Shown here piece after piece: positions 1-6,398 of a stretch of DNA of 14,942 nt. This DNA is from Flavobacteriaceae bacterium (GTDB taxonomy: Bacteria; Bacteroidota; Bacteroidia; Flavobacteriales; Weeksellaceae). A program made the translations under genes and the position numbers. A model generated the notes under the pieces. That model did not search any database, was not told the origin of the DNA, and saw only the letters and a list, made by a program, of their open reading frames with translations. Numbering within the stretch: the first letter of the stretch is position 1; every line of letters begins with the position of its first letter. The DNA lies in contig JAISSC010000152.1 of the NCBI GenBank assembly GCA_031273305.1, forward strand, positions 1 to 14,942. Reading direction: 5' to 3'.

Positions 1-1
1 C

Positions 2-454
2 CGGTTAAATAAAAACATAATCGGGTTTGGAAAAGAGAGTGAAGAACAGTTGGAAGAAGAGCATATCTTATCACAAGTTAATGCCCTTGACCTTAAAACT
101 TTCGGACTTATTCCCGAACTTTTAGGAAGATTCCCGGTGGTTACCAATTTGGAACCCCTTGATGACGGAGCTATGCTGAAAATATTAACTCAACCTAAGA
201 ACGCAATAATAAAACAATATCAGGCACTTTTTGCTCTGGATGGGATAACCCTGTCCGTAGCAGACGAGGTGTTAGAAGAAATAGTAAATAAAACAAAATC
301 TTTAGGATTAGGAGCCAGAGGACTACGAAGTATCTCTGAAAATTTATTTTCCCATATCAGCTACAACATAGATGATTATAAGGGAAATTTAAATATAGAC
401 ATGGAAAATTTTGTTGATTTAATGAAATACAAAAAATATATTAACAAAATTTAA
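2..454 (+). CDS. clpX: ClpX-type AAA+ unfoldase, C-terminal fragment (5' end outside window)
   Basis: The reading frame is open from the window edge, so this is the last 150 residues of a longer protein rather than a short gene starting at the TTG at 50. It begins RLNKNIIGFG, matching the end of the ClpX large AAA+ domain. It continues with DLKTFGLIPELLGRFPV and the ILTQPKNAIIKQY block, both hallmarks of ClpX, and reaches the sensor-2 motif LGARGLRS near residue 112 of the fragment. ClpX is the cytoplasmic ATP-driven unfoldase that feeds substrates to ClpP. The stretch before DLKTFG (ESEEQLEEEHILSQVNA) and the last 35 residues after GARGLRS match poorly what I remember of flavobacterial ClpX, so this could be a divergent paralogue rather than the housekeeping copy. 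Walker motifs, the IGF loop and the zinc-binding domain lie outside the window. Family assignment is secure; which copy it is remains unknown. Confidence 0.85.
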   Translation, partial: RLNKNIIGFGKESEEQLEEEHILSQVNALDLKTFGLIPELLGRFPVVTNLEPLDDGAMLKILTQPKNAIIKQYQALFALDGITLSVADEVLEEIVNKTKSLGLGARGLRSISENLFSHISYNIDDYKGNLNIDMENFVDLMKYKKYINKI

Positions 455-475
455 CAGTAATCAATTTTTTTTTCG

Positions 476-483
476 TACATTTG
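476..483 (+). promoter_or_regulatory. Candidate Bacteroidota -7 promoter box (TACATTTG)
   Basis: TACATTTG fits the Bacteroidota sigma-A -7 consensus TANNTTTG exactly and lies 47 nt upstream of the ATG at 531, leaving a leader of about 40 nt. I see no clear TTTG -33 element at the expected distance. The box sits inside a small dyad, GTAC-ATTT-GTAC (475-486). Confidence 0.55.
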
Positions 484-530
484 TACAACGAAATGTATTT
501 AATATATTAATAACTTTTAAATCTATACCC

Positions 531-2504
531 ATGAAAATAAAATTTATACTCTTACTTTCTGTATTAGGTTTTATTACAGGTAATTCACAAATAGTTACAA
601 GGGGTAGTGCTCAATTGTTTGTGAATGAAGGAGCCCTTGTATACAGTACCGGAAATATAGCTGTGGATAACACTACTACCGCTACTGACAAGATCACTAA
701 TAAAGGGAATATTAGAATATCATCTGCAGGAACTTTAATAGGTTCTGATAGCAACGACCCTCTCAAAGAAAAGTTTGTACTGGTATTTGACAGTGAAAGT
801 AAATATGGGCAATTAATTATTGATAAGCCGACTACAGGCGGTACTCCAACAAACTATATAACTGTGCAGAGAAAATTGCCAGATGTTGGTCCGTATGTTT
901 ATTTTGGAACTCCTTTTCAAAATTATACTTATGCACAATTTTTAGCAGATATTGGTGCTACCAATATTCCCCCTGTAAAATGTGGTAAAGGAGACGATGG
1001 TGGTGGTTGTAATTACATATTGTGGACACAGCATCCTATTTTTGTATGGAATAATGCCAAATATAGGTATGATCCTCACCAGTTTACCACAGATGGTTTT
1101 ACACCCGGTGATTACCATACTCTTCTAAAAAGTTTATTTGCAAATAACAAATTTGATCAAACAATTTCGTTTAAGGGAACACCGTACGTGGCAGCCGGAA
1201 CAGCACCTATACCTTATACAAACCGTAAAACAGCCCCCGTAATAGAAATAGGCGATGGAAAACTAAACGCATACGGTATTTATTATTATACTTATTTAAC
1301 GGACCCTTTTACGGCAGGACTTAATTCTAGTTTTACTGCAAGTACTACAGAAGCTACTTTGAATGCCGTGGATTTTTCCAATAGAATGTTATATTTAATG
1401 AATCCATATACTTCCAACATAGATCTAAAAGCGTTGACAAATAATTTCAATGGTATAACAGGAGTAGGTAGTGATGGAGAAGTACTTGATGATACACCGG
1501 GGAATGGTTTTGGACATACCAGATATAATGGAAAAATTCAACTGGCAACGGTGTCGAACGGAGACCTCCTTGGAGATGGAATTAAGCTACGGTATATCCC
1601 CCCTATGACAAACTTCTTTATTAAAGCAAGCGCAGACGATCTGTCACTTGATCTATTCCAAACTACTACTGATTTCCAGACGTTTAAGTCAGGCGGTTAT
1701 TCTTCTGGTGGCGGTAGTCAGTTTAGATCTTCAAATTATATAGCAGATAAATACCAGTTAAACCTGATATTATCATCCGGAGATGTTCGATATGGAAATA
1801 CCTATGTTGCTGCCGGAGAAGACCTTATCACAGGAGCTACCAATGACTCTGAAGCCAGAAACGAAAGTGTAGTTGGAAATATCACCGGTATATATACAAT
1901 TCCGGAAGCCGAAACAGGAGGTGTTGCCTTGGGTTATGAAAATACAAAACTATATATCAATGTTATCAATACAGATGCCGCCAAAGTAGCAATACCTGTA
2001 GGAGTAAGCATCAGTAATGAGGACAAAGGAAAGGAATTTACTTTCACCTCTGATCTAAGGATTAATCAGGTGTTTTTGCAAGCTAAAGGTAGTACCAACT
2101 TTGACAATCCTGATGCAAAATTTTATTTCCACGATAAAAAAACTAATGCTATAATAGAAATTGATACCGATTTTTCTTATTCCGTTACCTTAAATGAATC
2201 AGTCAGTGACCGATTTGAGATATTCTTTAAAGAAACCGGTCTTATGGGCAATGATGACGTCCTTGCATTAAAAGGATTGACAACAGTGTATAAGACAGGA
2301 GATGAATATAAGGTTCGATTTGATAAAGATTGGGAAAAAGCAGACGTTAATGTGTTCAGTATAGTTGGACAATTGATCTCCTCAGAGAAGAACATTGATA
2401 CTCAAAATGACTATTTACTGCCAATTTATAACTCTTCCGTATACGTTGTTATAGTTATCAACTCAATAACAGGAGAAAAAGTAGTCAAGAAAATAGTTAA
2501 ATAA
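531..2504 (+). CDS. T9SS-exported cell-surface protein with C-terminal sorting domain
   Basis: This 657-residue protein opens with a Sec signal peptide (MKIKFILLLSVLGFITGNSQ, cleavage near residue 20). A repetitive Gly/Thr/Asn-rich body follows, starting with a region typical of flavobacterial surface proteins (QLFVNEGALVYSTGNI). The last ~75 residues form a beta-rich type IX sorting domain: VNVFSIVGQLISS, then YVVIVINSITGEKVVKKIVK, the usual 'VY..lGq' and 'G.....Ki.' ends. The segment just before it (FYFHDKKTNAIIEI, then SVSDRFEIFFKE) resembles the pre-CTD module of many flavobacterial exported proteins. The usual PNP start of a type A domain is not obvious, so it may be a type C-like variant. 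The product should cross the outer membrane through PorV/SprA-type machinery and be anchored or released at the surface. I recognise no enzymatic domain in the body. A TANNTTTG box lies upstream, and a small anchored protein gene follows 59 nt downstream. Confidence 0.85.
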   Translation: MKIKFILLLSVLGFITGNSQIVTRGSAQLFVNEGALVYSTGNIAVDNTTTATDKITNKGNIRISSAGTLIGSDSNDPLKEKFVLVFDSESKYGQLIIDKPTTGGTPTNYITVQRKLPDVGPYVYFGTPFQNYTYAQFLADIGATNIPPVKCGKGDDGGGCNYILWTQHPIFVWNNAKYRYDPHQFTTDGFTPGDYHTLLKSLFANNKFDQTISFKGTPYVAAGTAPIPYTNRKTAPVIEIGDGKLNAYGIYYYTYLTDPFTAGLNSSFTASTTEATLNAVDFSNRMLYLMNPYTSNIDLKALTNNFNGITGVGSDGEVLDDTPGNGFGHTRYNGKIQLATVSNGDLLGDGIKLRYIPPMTNFFIKASADDLSLDLFQTTTDFQTFKSGGYSSGGGSQFRSSNYIADKYQLNLILSSGDVRYGNTYVAAGEDLITGATNDSEARNESVVGNITGIYTIPEAETGGVALGYENTKLYINVINTDAAKVAIPVGVSISNEDKGKEFTFTSDLRINQVFLQAKGSTNFDNPDAKFYFHDKKTNAIIEIDTDFSYSVTLNESVSDRFEIFFKETGLMGNDDVLALKGLTTVYKTGDEYKVRFDKDWEKADVNVFSIVGQLISSEKNIDTQNDYLLPIYNSSVYVVIVINSITGEKVVKKIVK

Positions 2505-2512
2505 TTATATTG

Positions 2513-2542
2513 TATTAAGTTATTATATATTAAGTTATTATA
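2513..2542 (+). repeat. Perfect 15-bp tandem repeat, two copies
   Basis: TATTAAGTTATTATA occurs twice head-to-tail (2513-2527 and 2528-2542) between the T9SS cargo gene and the small membrane protein gene. It is wholly AT. It could arise by slippage, or it could be a duplicated binding or promoter element; no TANNTTTG box is seen in it. Confidence 0.85.
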
Positions 2543-2563
2543 CTAATTAAAACAAAGCTAAAA

Positions 2564-2800
2564 ATGAAAAAATTATTTACCGTACTACTTATAACTTCTT
2601 TATCAGTCAGGTCGTTTGCTTATACTATACTGCAAGCTGCTCCTCCACCTCCGGATGATGGTGATGGTTCTGTTAGTCCTCACGGAGGATTTCCGGGTAT
2701 TCCTGCTACCCCTATTGACTCAATAGTTCCTTTATTATTTGTAAGTATGGTGCTTTTGACCTTTTACATTATTAAAAAGAAGAAGATAAAAACCGAATAA
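2564..2800 (+). CDS. Small signal peptide-linker-membrane anchor protein, function unknown
   Basis: A 78-residue protein with three clear parts. Residues 1-19 are a Sec signal peptide (MKKLFTVLLITSLSVRSFA). Residues 20-53 form a low-complexity Pro/Asp/Gly linker with PPPP at 27-30, DDGDG at 31-35 and GGFPGIPATPID. Residues 54-70 form a hydrophobic transmembrane stretch, followed by KKKK (71-74). The product should be an inner-membrane protein with a short extracytoplasmic linker and a basic cytoplasmic tail. From memory, similar tiny proteins with a 'P-x-P-I-D/N-G/S' turn before a terminal helix are common in flavobacteria next to T9SS cargo genes. Some are labelled 'signal peptidase', but no catalytic residues are visible here. 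It shares direction with the cargo gene and ends 22 nt before an intrinsic terminator, so the two probably form one unit. It is not a lipoprotein: the signal peptide has no lipobox Cys. Confidence 0.75.
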   Translation: MKKLFTVLLITSLSVRSFAYTILQAAPPPPDDGDGSVSPHGGFPGIPATPIDSIVPLLFVSMVLLTFYIIKKKKIKTE

Positions 2801-2822
2801 ATAAAATAGAATTTCATAAATT

Positions 2823-2852
2823 AGCCTTGTTAAATTTAACAAGGCTTTTTTT
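2823..2852 (+). terminator. Intrinsic terminator, directly abutting the next ATG
   Basis: A perfect 24-nt palindrome (arms AGCCTTGTTAAA at 2823-2834 and TTTAACAAGGCT at 2835-2846) is followed by a T-run at 2846-2852. The next base starts the ATG of the TlpA-like gene. It closes the T9SS cargo/small protein unit. Confidence 0.9.
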
Positions 2853-4163
2853 ATGAAAAAATTATTGATAATGAGTTTGCTCATAAGCTCTGTAACACAG
2901 GCTCAATTTACTTTTAAGGGAACAATTACCAATTACCCGAACAAGCGGGTAGTTGTTAAAATAAGCAGAGCTTTCGACGATCTGGTGATAGGAAATGTCA
3001 CTACCGACACATCCGGAACTTTTTCCGTTTCGGTAAAAGAGAAATATATCGGAGTTATTGAAGTCGCCCTGCTTGATGCTCAAAGGAGTTTTATCTTTAT
3101 TTCGGACAATACCAATATAAATTTTACCTCTTCCATTGATCCCGATGGCAACTTCACTTTAAATAATCCGGGCAATTCCATAAATAAAGTCTATCAGGAT
3201 TATCAGGACTACGATATGAAAAAGAATTTGGTTCTTCCACGTCTGCAATCCATAGCAGATATATATCACCCGGAAGAAAATTTTTATACACCTTTGAAAA
3301 ATGAAATTCAGGCGATTGAAGGACTAAAAGAACCAGACACATCAAAATATCCGTTTCTTTCCTATTATATCTCTACTTCCGAACTTATCAAAAATTCGGA
3401 GAGGAACAATGATCCCGCCTCAACCCGAAATCGCATTATTGAACACTTTAAAAATGCGGGAGAAGAATTTGAAACCTCCGGAATAGAAGAAAATATACTT
3501 CACAGTTATCTAAGATTATCTTATGCCGGAGCTTCCAATCAAACAGAGTGGGAAAATAAAATTGACTCTGCAATTGAATCCCTGTTGGATGAAGTAGGTG
3601 AAGATACCCGTAGAGGACAGGATATATTATCGGCAGCCATCAACTTTTTAAACGGATATGGCATCACAGGTCTTTCAAATAAATATTTAAACAGGGCAGA
3701 AGCGGCAACTTGTGATATAAGCCCCGAACTGAAAGAAACCATCGCGAAAAACAACACTATCAAAGAGGGAAAGATCATTCCTAATATAAAATTCACCCAT
3801 AAGCTGAAAGAAAAATATTCTTCACTTTACGACATCAAAACCAAATATAAACTAATAATAGTCTGGGCTTCATGGTGCAATCATTGTCAACAGGAGATGC
3901 CTTTTGTTAAACAGTTTTATGAAAACTTCAAAGGATCGGGAGGTGAGATTATAGGATTATCCATAGACTACGATAAAAAAGCATGGGAGGACTTTGTAAA
4001 GGGAACTTCATGGCTTAACGATTCCGACCTGCTATACTGGGACAGTAAATACATAAAAGAACTTAACATAACAGGTACTCCAACCCTTATCTTATTGGAT
4101 CAAAACAACAAAATTTTAAAAATATCAGCTAAAATATCAGATATAAATAGCGTAATTAATTAA
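2853..4163 (+). CDS. Secreted TlpA-like thioredoxin-fold protein with DUF4369-like N-terminal domain
   Basis: A 436-residue exported protein. Residues 1-18 are a signal peptide (MKKLLIMSLLISSVTQAQ). Residues 19-100 form a beta-rich domain (FKGTITNYPNKRVVVKIS, then TTDTSGTFSVSV) of the DUF4369 type. A helical middle follows, and the thioredoxin domain occupies about 305-436. The redox motif is WCNHC with cysteines at 342 and 345, and the cis-proline is Pro410 in GTPTLILLD, so the active site looks intact. Such Bacteroidota proteins act in the periplasm as disulfide reductants or oxidoreductases; the substrate cannot be read from sequence. The start is fixed by the signal peptide, since the next Met (residue 7) would delete the KK n-region. 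The ATG immediately follows a terminator T-run with no room for a ribosome binding site. The stop is 4 nt before pruA, so the two are probably co-transcribed. Confidence 0.88.
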   Translation: MKKLLIMSLLISSVTQAQFTFKGTITNYPNKRVVVKISRAFDDLVIGNVTTDTSGTFSVSVKEKYIGVIEVALLDAQRSFIFISDNTNINFTSSIDPDGNFTLNNPGNSINKVYQDYQDYDMKKNLVLPRLQSIADIYHPEENFYTPLKNEIQAIEGLKEPDTSKYPFLSYYISTSELIKNSERNNDPASTRNRIIEHFKNAGEEFETSGIEENILHSYLRLSYAGASNQTEWENKIDSAIESLLDEVGEDTRRGQDILSAAINFLNGYGITGLSNKYLNRAEAATCDISPELKETIAKNNTIKEGKIIPNIKFTHKLKEKYSSLYDIKTKYKLIIVWASWCNHCQQEMPFVKQFYENFKGSGGEIIGLSIDYDKKAWEDFVKGTSWLNDSDLLYWDSKYIKELNITGTPTLILLDQNNKILKISAKISDINSVIN

Positions 4164-4167
4164 CACT

Positions 4168-5793
4168 ATGTCAACAGGAATATTTCAAGTGCCCTTTCCA
4201 TTTAACGAACCTGTGAAGTCGTATGCTTTAGGTTCAAAGGAAAGGGAATCACTATTAAAAACCTATGAAGAACTATACAAAAAGGTTATAGAGATACCTC
4301 AATACATTGGAAATGAGAGAGTTTTTTCGGGAGATAAGATAAATATCACTCCTCCTCACGACCATAAACATAGTGTCGGGATATACCATAAAGGCACGGC
4401 AGAAGATGTTCAAAAAGCCATAAGAACTGCTCTGGAAGCCAGAAAGACTTGGGCGTCATTATCTTGGGAACATCGTGCTTCCATCTTCCTAAAAGCAGCC
4501 GAATTAGCTTCGGGGAAATATCGAGATTTGCTTAATGCCTCCACCATGATAGGACAATCTAAAAACGTATTTCAGGCTGAAATTGATTCAGCCTGTGAGT
4601 TGATCGATTTTTTACGATTCAACACCTATTTCATGTCGAAAATATATACAGAACAACCCAACTCCTCCGAAGGAGTATGGAACCGAACAGAATACAGACC
4701 TTTAGAGGGATTTACCTATGCCGTCACGCCATTTAATTTTACAGCTATTTCCATGAATTTACCTGCATCTATGGCATTGATGGGGAATGTCGTAATCTGG
4801 AAGCCCTCAAACAAACAGATATATTCGGCAAAGATCATTATGGACTTACTGGAAGAAGCCGGATTACCTGGTGGAGTAATAAACATGGTAATGACCGACC
4901 CTGCCGAAACCACGAAACAAATATTATCCCATCCTGATTTTTCGGGAGTTCATTTTACAGGTTCCACACGCGTATTTAACAGCTTTTGGACTGAAATAGG
5001 AAATAATATAAACCACTACAAAACCTATCCGAGAATTGTAGGAGAGACCGGAGGGAAAGATTTTGTGTTGGCTCATAAAAGTGCCGAACCGTCACTATTG
5101 GCAGTGGCACTGGTACGCGGAGCTTTCGAATATCAGGGACAAAAGTGTTCCGCAGCTTCTCGTGCCTATATTCCCAAAAGTTTATGGTCTTCCGTTGAAG
5201 AAAAAATGAGATTTATGCTTTCTGAAATAACGGTAGGCTCTCCGCAAGATACCTCCCATTTTGTTAATGCGGTTATTGACGAAAATGCCTATAATAAGAT
5301 AAAAGGATATATCGACAGGGCAAACAAAGCAGAAGATGCCAAAGTGATAATAGGCGGACAATGTGATGACAGCATCGGGTACTTTATCCGTCCGACCGTC
5401 ATTTTGACCGAAAATCCTCATTATGAAAGCATGATTGAGGAAATATTCGGGCCGGTTTTAACAGTTTACCTTTATGAAGATGAAAAATGGGATACTATTT
5501 TTGAACTGATAGATACCTCTACCGAATATTCATTGACCGGTTCTGTTTTTTCACAGGACAGATATGCAATTGCTCAGGCTTCCGAAGCATTGAAAAATTC
5601 CTCCGGTAATTTCTATATCAACGATAAACCCACCGGAGCAGTTGTAGGGCAACAACCCTTCGGAGGAGCCAGAGGTTCCGGAACCAACGATAAAGCAGGT
5701 TCTTATATGAATCTGTTACGATGGACATCGGCAAGGAGCATTAAAGAAACTTTTGCCCCTCCTGCGGATTATAAATATCCTTTTTTAACCTGA
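4168..5793 (+). CDS. pruA: L-glutamate gamma-semialdehyde (1-pyrroline-5-carboxylate) dehydrogenase
   Basis: A 541-residue NAD-dependent aldehyde dehydrogenase of the P5CDH group. It oxidises glutamate gamma-semialdehyde to glutamate, the second step of proline catabolism, in the cytoplasm. Visible signatures are PFNFTAISMNLPASMALMGN and VIWKPSN (cofactor site), FTGSTRVF, the general-base Glu293 in GETGGKDF, and the catalytic Cys327 in GQKCSAASRAY. Near the C-terminus are EEIFGPVLTVY and QPFGGARGSGTNDKAG. Length and order match single-domain bacterial P5CDH (about 540 residues), not the fused PutA enzyme, so proline dehydrogenase must be encoded elsewhere. The protein begins MSTGIFQVPFPFNEPVKSYA, the usual N-terminus of this family, which supports the start. 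It lies 4 nt after the thioredoxin-like gene. No classical terminator follows at once; the palindrome-rich region begins about 100 bp downstream. Confidence 0.95.
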   Translation: MSTGIFQVPFPFNEPVKSYALGSKERESLLKTYEELYKKVIEIPQYIGNERVFSGDKINITPPHDHKHSVGIYHKGTAEDVQKAIRTALEARKTWASLSWEHRASIFLKAAELASGKYRDLLNASTMIGQSKNVFQAEIDSACELIDFLRFNTYFMSKIYTEQPNSSEGVWNRTEYRPLEGFTYAVTPFNFTAISMNLPASMALMGNVVIWKPSNKQIYSAKIIMDLLEEAGLPGGVINMVMTDPAETTKQILSHPDFSGVHFTGSTRVFNSFWTEIGNNINHYKTYPRIVGETGGKDFVLAHKSAEPSLLAVALVRGAFEYQGQKCSAASRAYIPKSLWSSVEEKMRFMLSEITVGSPQDTSHFVNAVIDENAYNKIKGYIDRANKAEDAKVIIGGQCDDSIGYFIRPTVILTENPHYESMIEEIFGPVLTVYLYEDEKWDTIFELIDTSTEYSLTGSVFSQDRYAIAQASEALKNSSGNFYINDKPTGAVVGQQPFGGARGSGTNDKAGSYMNLLRWTSARSIKETFAPPADYKYPFLT

Positions 5794-5898
5794 GTTCGAG
5801 ATAAGAGATATAGTTATAATTTTGGTAAAAACAGGTTCTAATTCGTATATATAATTGATTGAATTTTAAATATATATAATAATGATTCTTGTTTGTTG

Positions 5899-5945
5899 AG
5901 ATTGCCGCACTCCAGTTTTTGCGAGGAGGTACGACGTGGCAATCT
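5899..5945. repeat. Imperfect inverted repeat (AGATTGCCGC / GTGGCAATCT)
   Basis: Arms AGATTGCCGC (5899-5908) and GTGGCAATCT (5936-5945) pair at nine of ten positions around a loop containing GCGAGGAGGTACGACG. A smaller hairpin, CCGTT (5949-5953) with AACGG (5963-5967), and the palindrome GGCATGCC (5966-5973) follow. From memory, it resembles a 'GCGAGGAG..GGCAATCT' repeat dispersed in many bacterial genomes. Confidence 0.65.
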
Positions 5946-5996
5946 GTTCCGTTCGCAAAGACAACGGCATGCCAAACACTATGATGTTTATCTTTA

Positions 5997-6074
5997 TTCT
6001 ACCGAGCTTGAATCCTTAACGGGATTCGCAGACGTAATTAGGGGTATCCCATTCGGGATGTTAGCTCGGTAGAA
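5997..6074. repeat. Nested inverted repeat that can fold as a three-way junction
   Basis: A perfect 12-bp outer stem, TTCTACCGAGCT (5997-6008) with AGCTCGGTAGAA (6063-6074), encloses two separate hairpins. These are GAATCC (6010-6015) with GGATTC (6022-6027), and ATCCC (6046-6050) with GGGAT (6055-6059, loop ATTC). As RNA or single-stranded DNA this gives a closed three-way junction. There is no reading frame of note and no matching Rfam family I can name. It is probably a mobile or interspersed structured repeat; a small RNA is possible but there is no promoter evidence. Confidence 0.7.
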
Positions 6075-6100
6075 AGAACACAATTCCCCTACCCATAACA

Positions 6101-6139
6101 GCGTTCCGTAGGAATGCAACAGTTTGTCCTGAAAGGACA
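6101..6139. repeat. Two short adjacent hairpins
   Basis: GCGTTCC (6101-6107) pairs with GGAATGC (6111-6117) through a 3-nt loop with one G-T wobble. TGTCCT (6125-6130) pairs with AGGACA (6134-6139) through loop GAA. The 'CCTGAAAGG' core of the second hairpin recurs at 6194-6202 and at the window end (14934-14942). Confidence 0.65.
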
Positions 6140-6144
6140 GATTT

Positions 6145-6275
6145 TCATAACCGCAGGTCGGCGACCTGCGGGCAACGACAACCAATAACACCGCCTGAAA
6201 GGCGGGACTAGTCCTGCCTTTCAGGCATAGAGTGGAGGTGGGTACTCTCCGCAGGTCGGCGACCTGCGGTTATGA
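6145..6275. repeat. Inverted pair of 27-nt palindromic elements flanking a 34-nt palindrome
   Basis: The element at 6145-6171 (TCATAA followed by CCGCAGGTCG-G-CGACCTGCGG) recurs in reverse orientation at 6249-6275 (same palindrome followed by TTATGA). Each palindrome has perfect 10-bp arms. Between them, 6193-6226 is a near-perfect 34-nt palindrome centred on GGACTAGTCC, whose only non-Watson-Crick pair is a G-T wobble, and AGAGT (6229-6233) pairs with ACTCT (6244-6248). The head-to-head arrangement resembles REP doublets (BIMEs) mobilised by RAYT-type transposases, but no such gene is in the window, so that link is inference. Confidence 0.75.
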
Positions 6276-6310
6276 AGATTCCGCCCTCCGGGCTTCCAAA
6301 AAATCATTTA

Positions 6311-6334
6311 GGGTGTCGCATAGTCAAAGTCAGG
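6311..6334 (+). repeat. Copy 1 of a 24-nt repeat shared with 14666-14689
   Basis: The 19-nt word TCGCATAGTCAAAGTCAGG (6316-6334) is identical to 14671-14689. The match extends 5' through GGGT with one mismatch, giving 23 of 24 identical. It forms the downstream border of the palindrome block upstream of recG. Confidence 0.85.
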
Positions 6335-6346
6335 TGAGCTTACGTT

Positions 6347-6384
6347 AAAATCAGATTTTTATTAACAAATAAAAATCTGATTTT
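6347..6384. repeat. Perfect 17-bp AT-rich inverted repeat upstream of recG
   Basis: Arm 6347-6363 (AAAATCAGATTTTTATT) is the exact reverse complement of 6368-6384, with a 4-nt loop (AACA). It ends 2 nt before the candidate recG -7 box, so it covers the place where a -33 element would lie. It could be a weak bidirectional terminator, a regulator site, or a repeat terminus. Confidence 0.85.
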
Positions 6385-6386
6385 CT

Positions 6387-6394
6387 TACTTTTG
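6387..6394 (+). promoter_or_regulatory. Candidate -7 promoter box of recG (TACTTTTG)
   Basis: TACTTTTG matches TANNTTTG exactly and ends only 4 nt before the recG ATG (6399). If used, transcription would start at or within a few bases of the start codon, giving an essentially leaderless mRNA. No TTTG -33 element is visible because the inverted repeat occupies that position. Confidence 0.5.
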
Positions 6395-6398
6395 TATT

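Larger units (their letters stand above)
5794..6346. repeat. Gene-free, palindrome-rich intergenic block between pruA and recG
   Basis: No credible coding sequence is present. The first ~100 bp (5794-5895) are AT-rich with TATATATA runs and no clear terminator. From about 5898 the base composition switches to GC-rich, and the sequence becomes a mosaic of short hairpins: 5899-5945, 5997-6074, 6101-6117, 6125-6139, 6151-6171, 6193-6226 and 6249-6269. It ends in the word at 6311-6334 that recurs at 14666. From memory, similar fragments (GAGGAGGTACGACG..GGCAATCT, TCTACCGAGCT.., GGTCGGCGACC) are dispersed between genes in other Bacteroidota, so this is probably a composite of interspersed repeats rather than one locus-specific element. 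Confidence 0.75.

Noticed and set aside
50..454. Short gene starting at the TTG at 50
   Set aside because: The frame stays open to the window edge and the upstream codons encode conserved ClpX sequence (RLNKNIIGFG), so the gene is simply cut by the window.
5997..6074. tRNA gene or known riboswitch
   Set aside because: There is a branched fold but no T-loop GTTCRA, no acceptor CCA context and no riboswitch core I recognise; it is better described as a structured repeat.
5994..6191. 65-codon minus-strand open frame between pruA and recG
   Set aside because: It crosses the three-way-junction repeat and several palindromes, so the open frame is a by-product of repeat sequence.
5794..6398. CRISPR array
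   Set aside because: The palindromic units differ in sequence, are irregularly spaced and sometimes inverted, with no regular repeat-spacer pattern and no cas genes.
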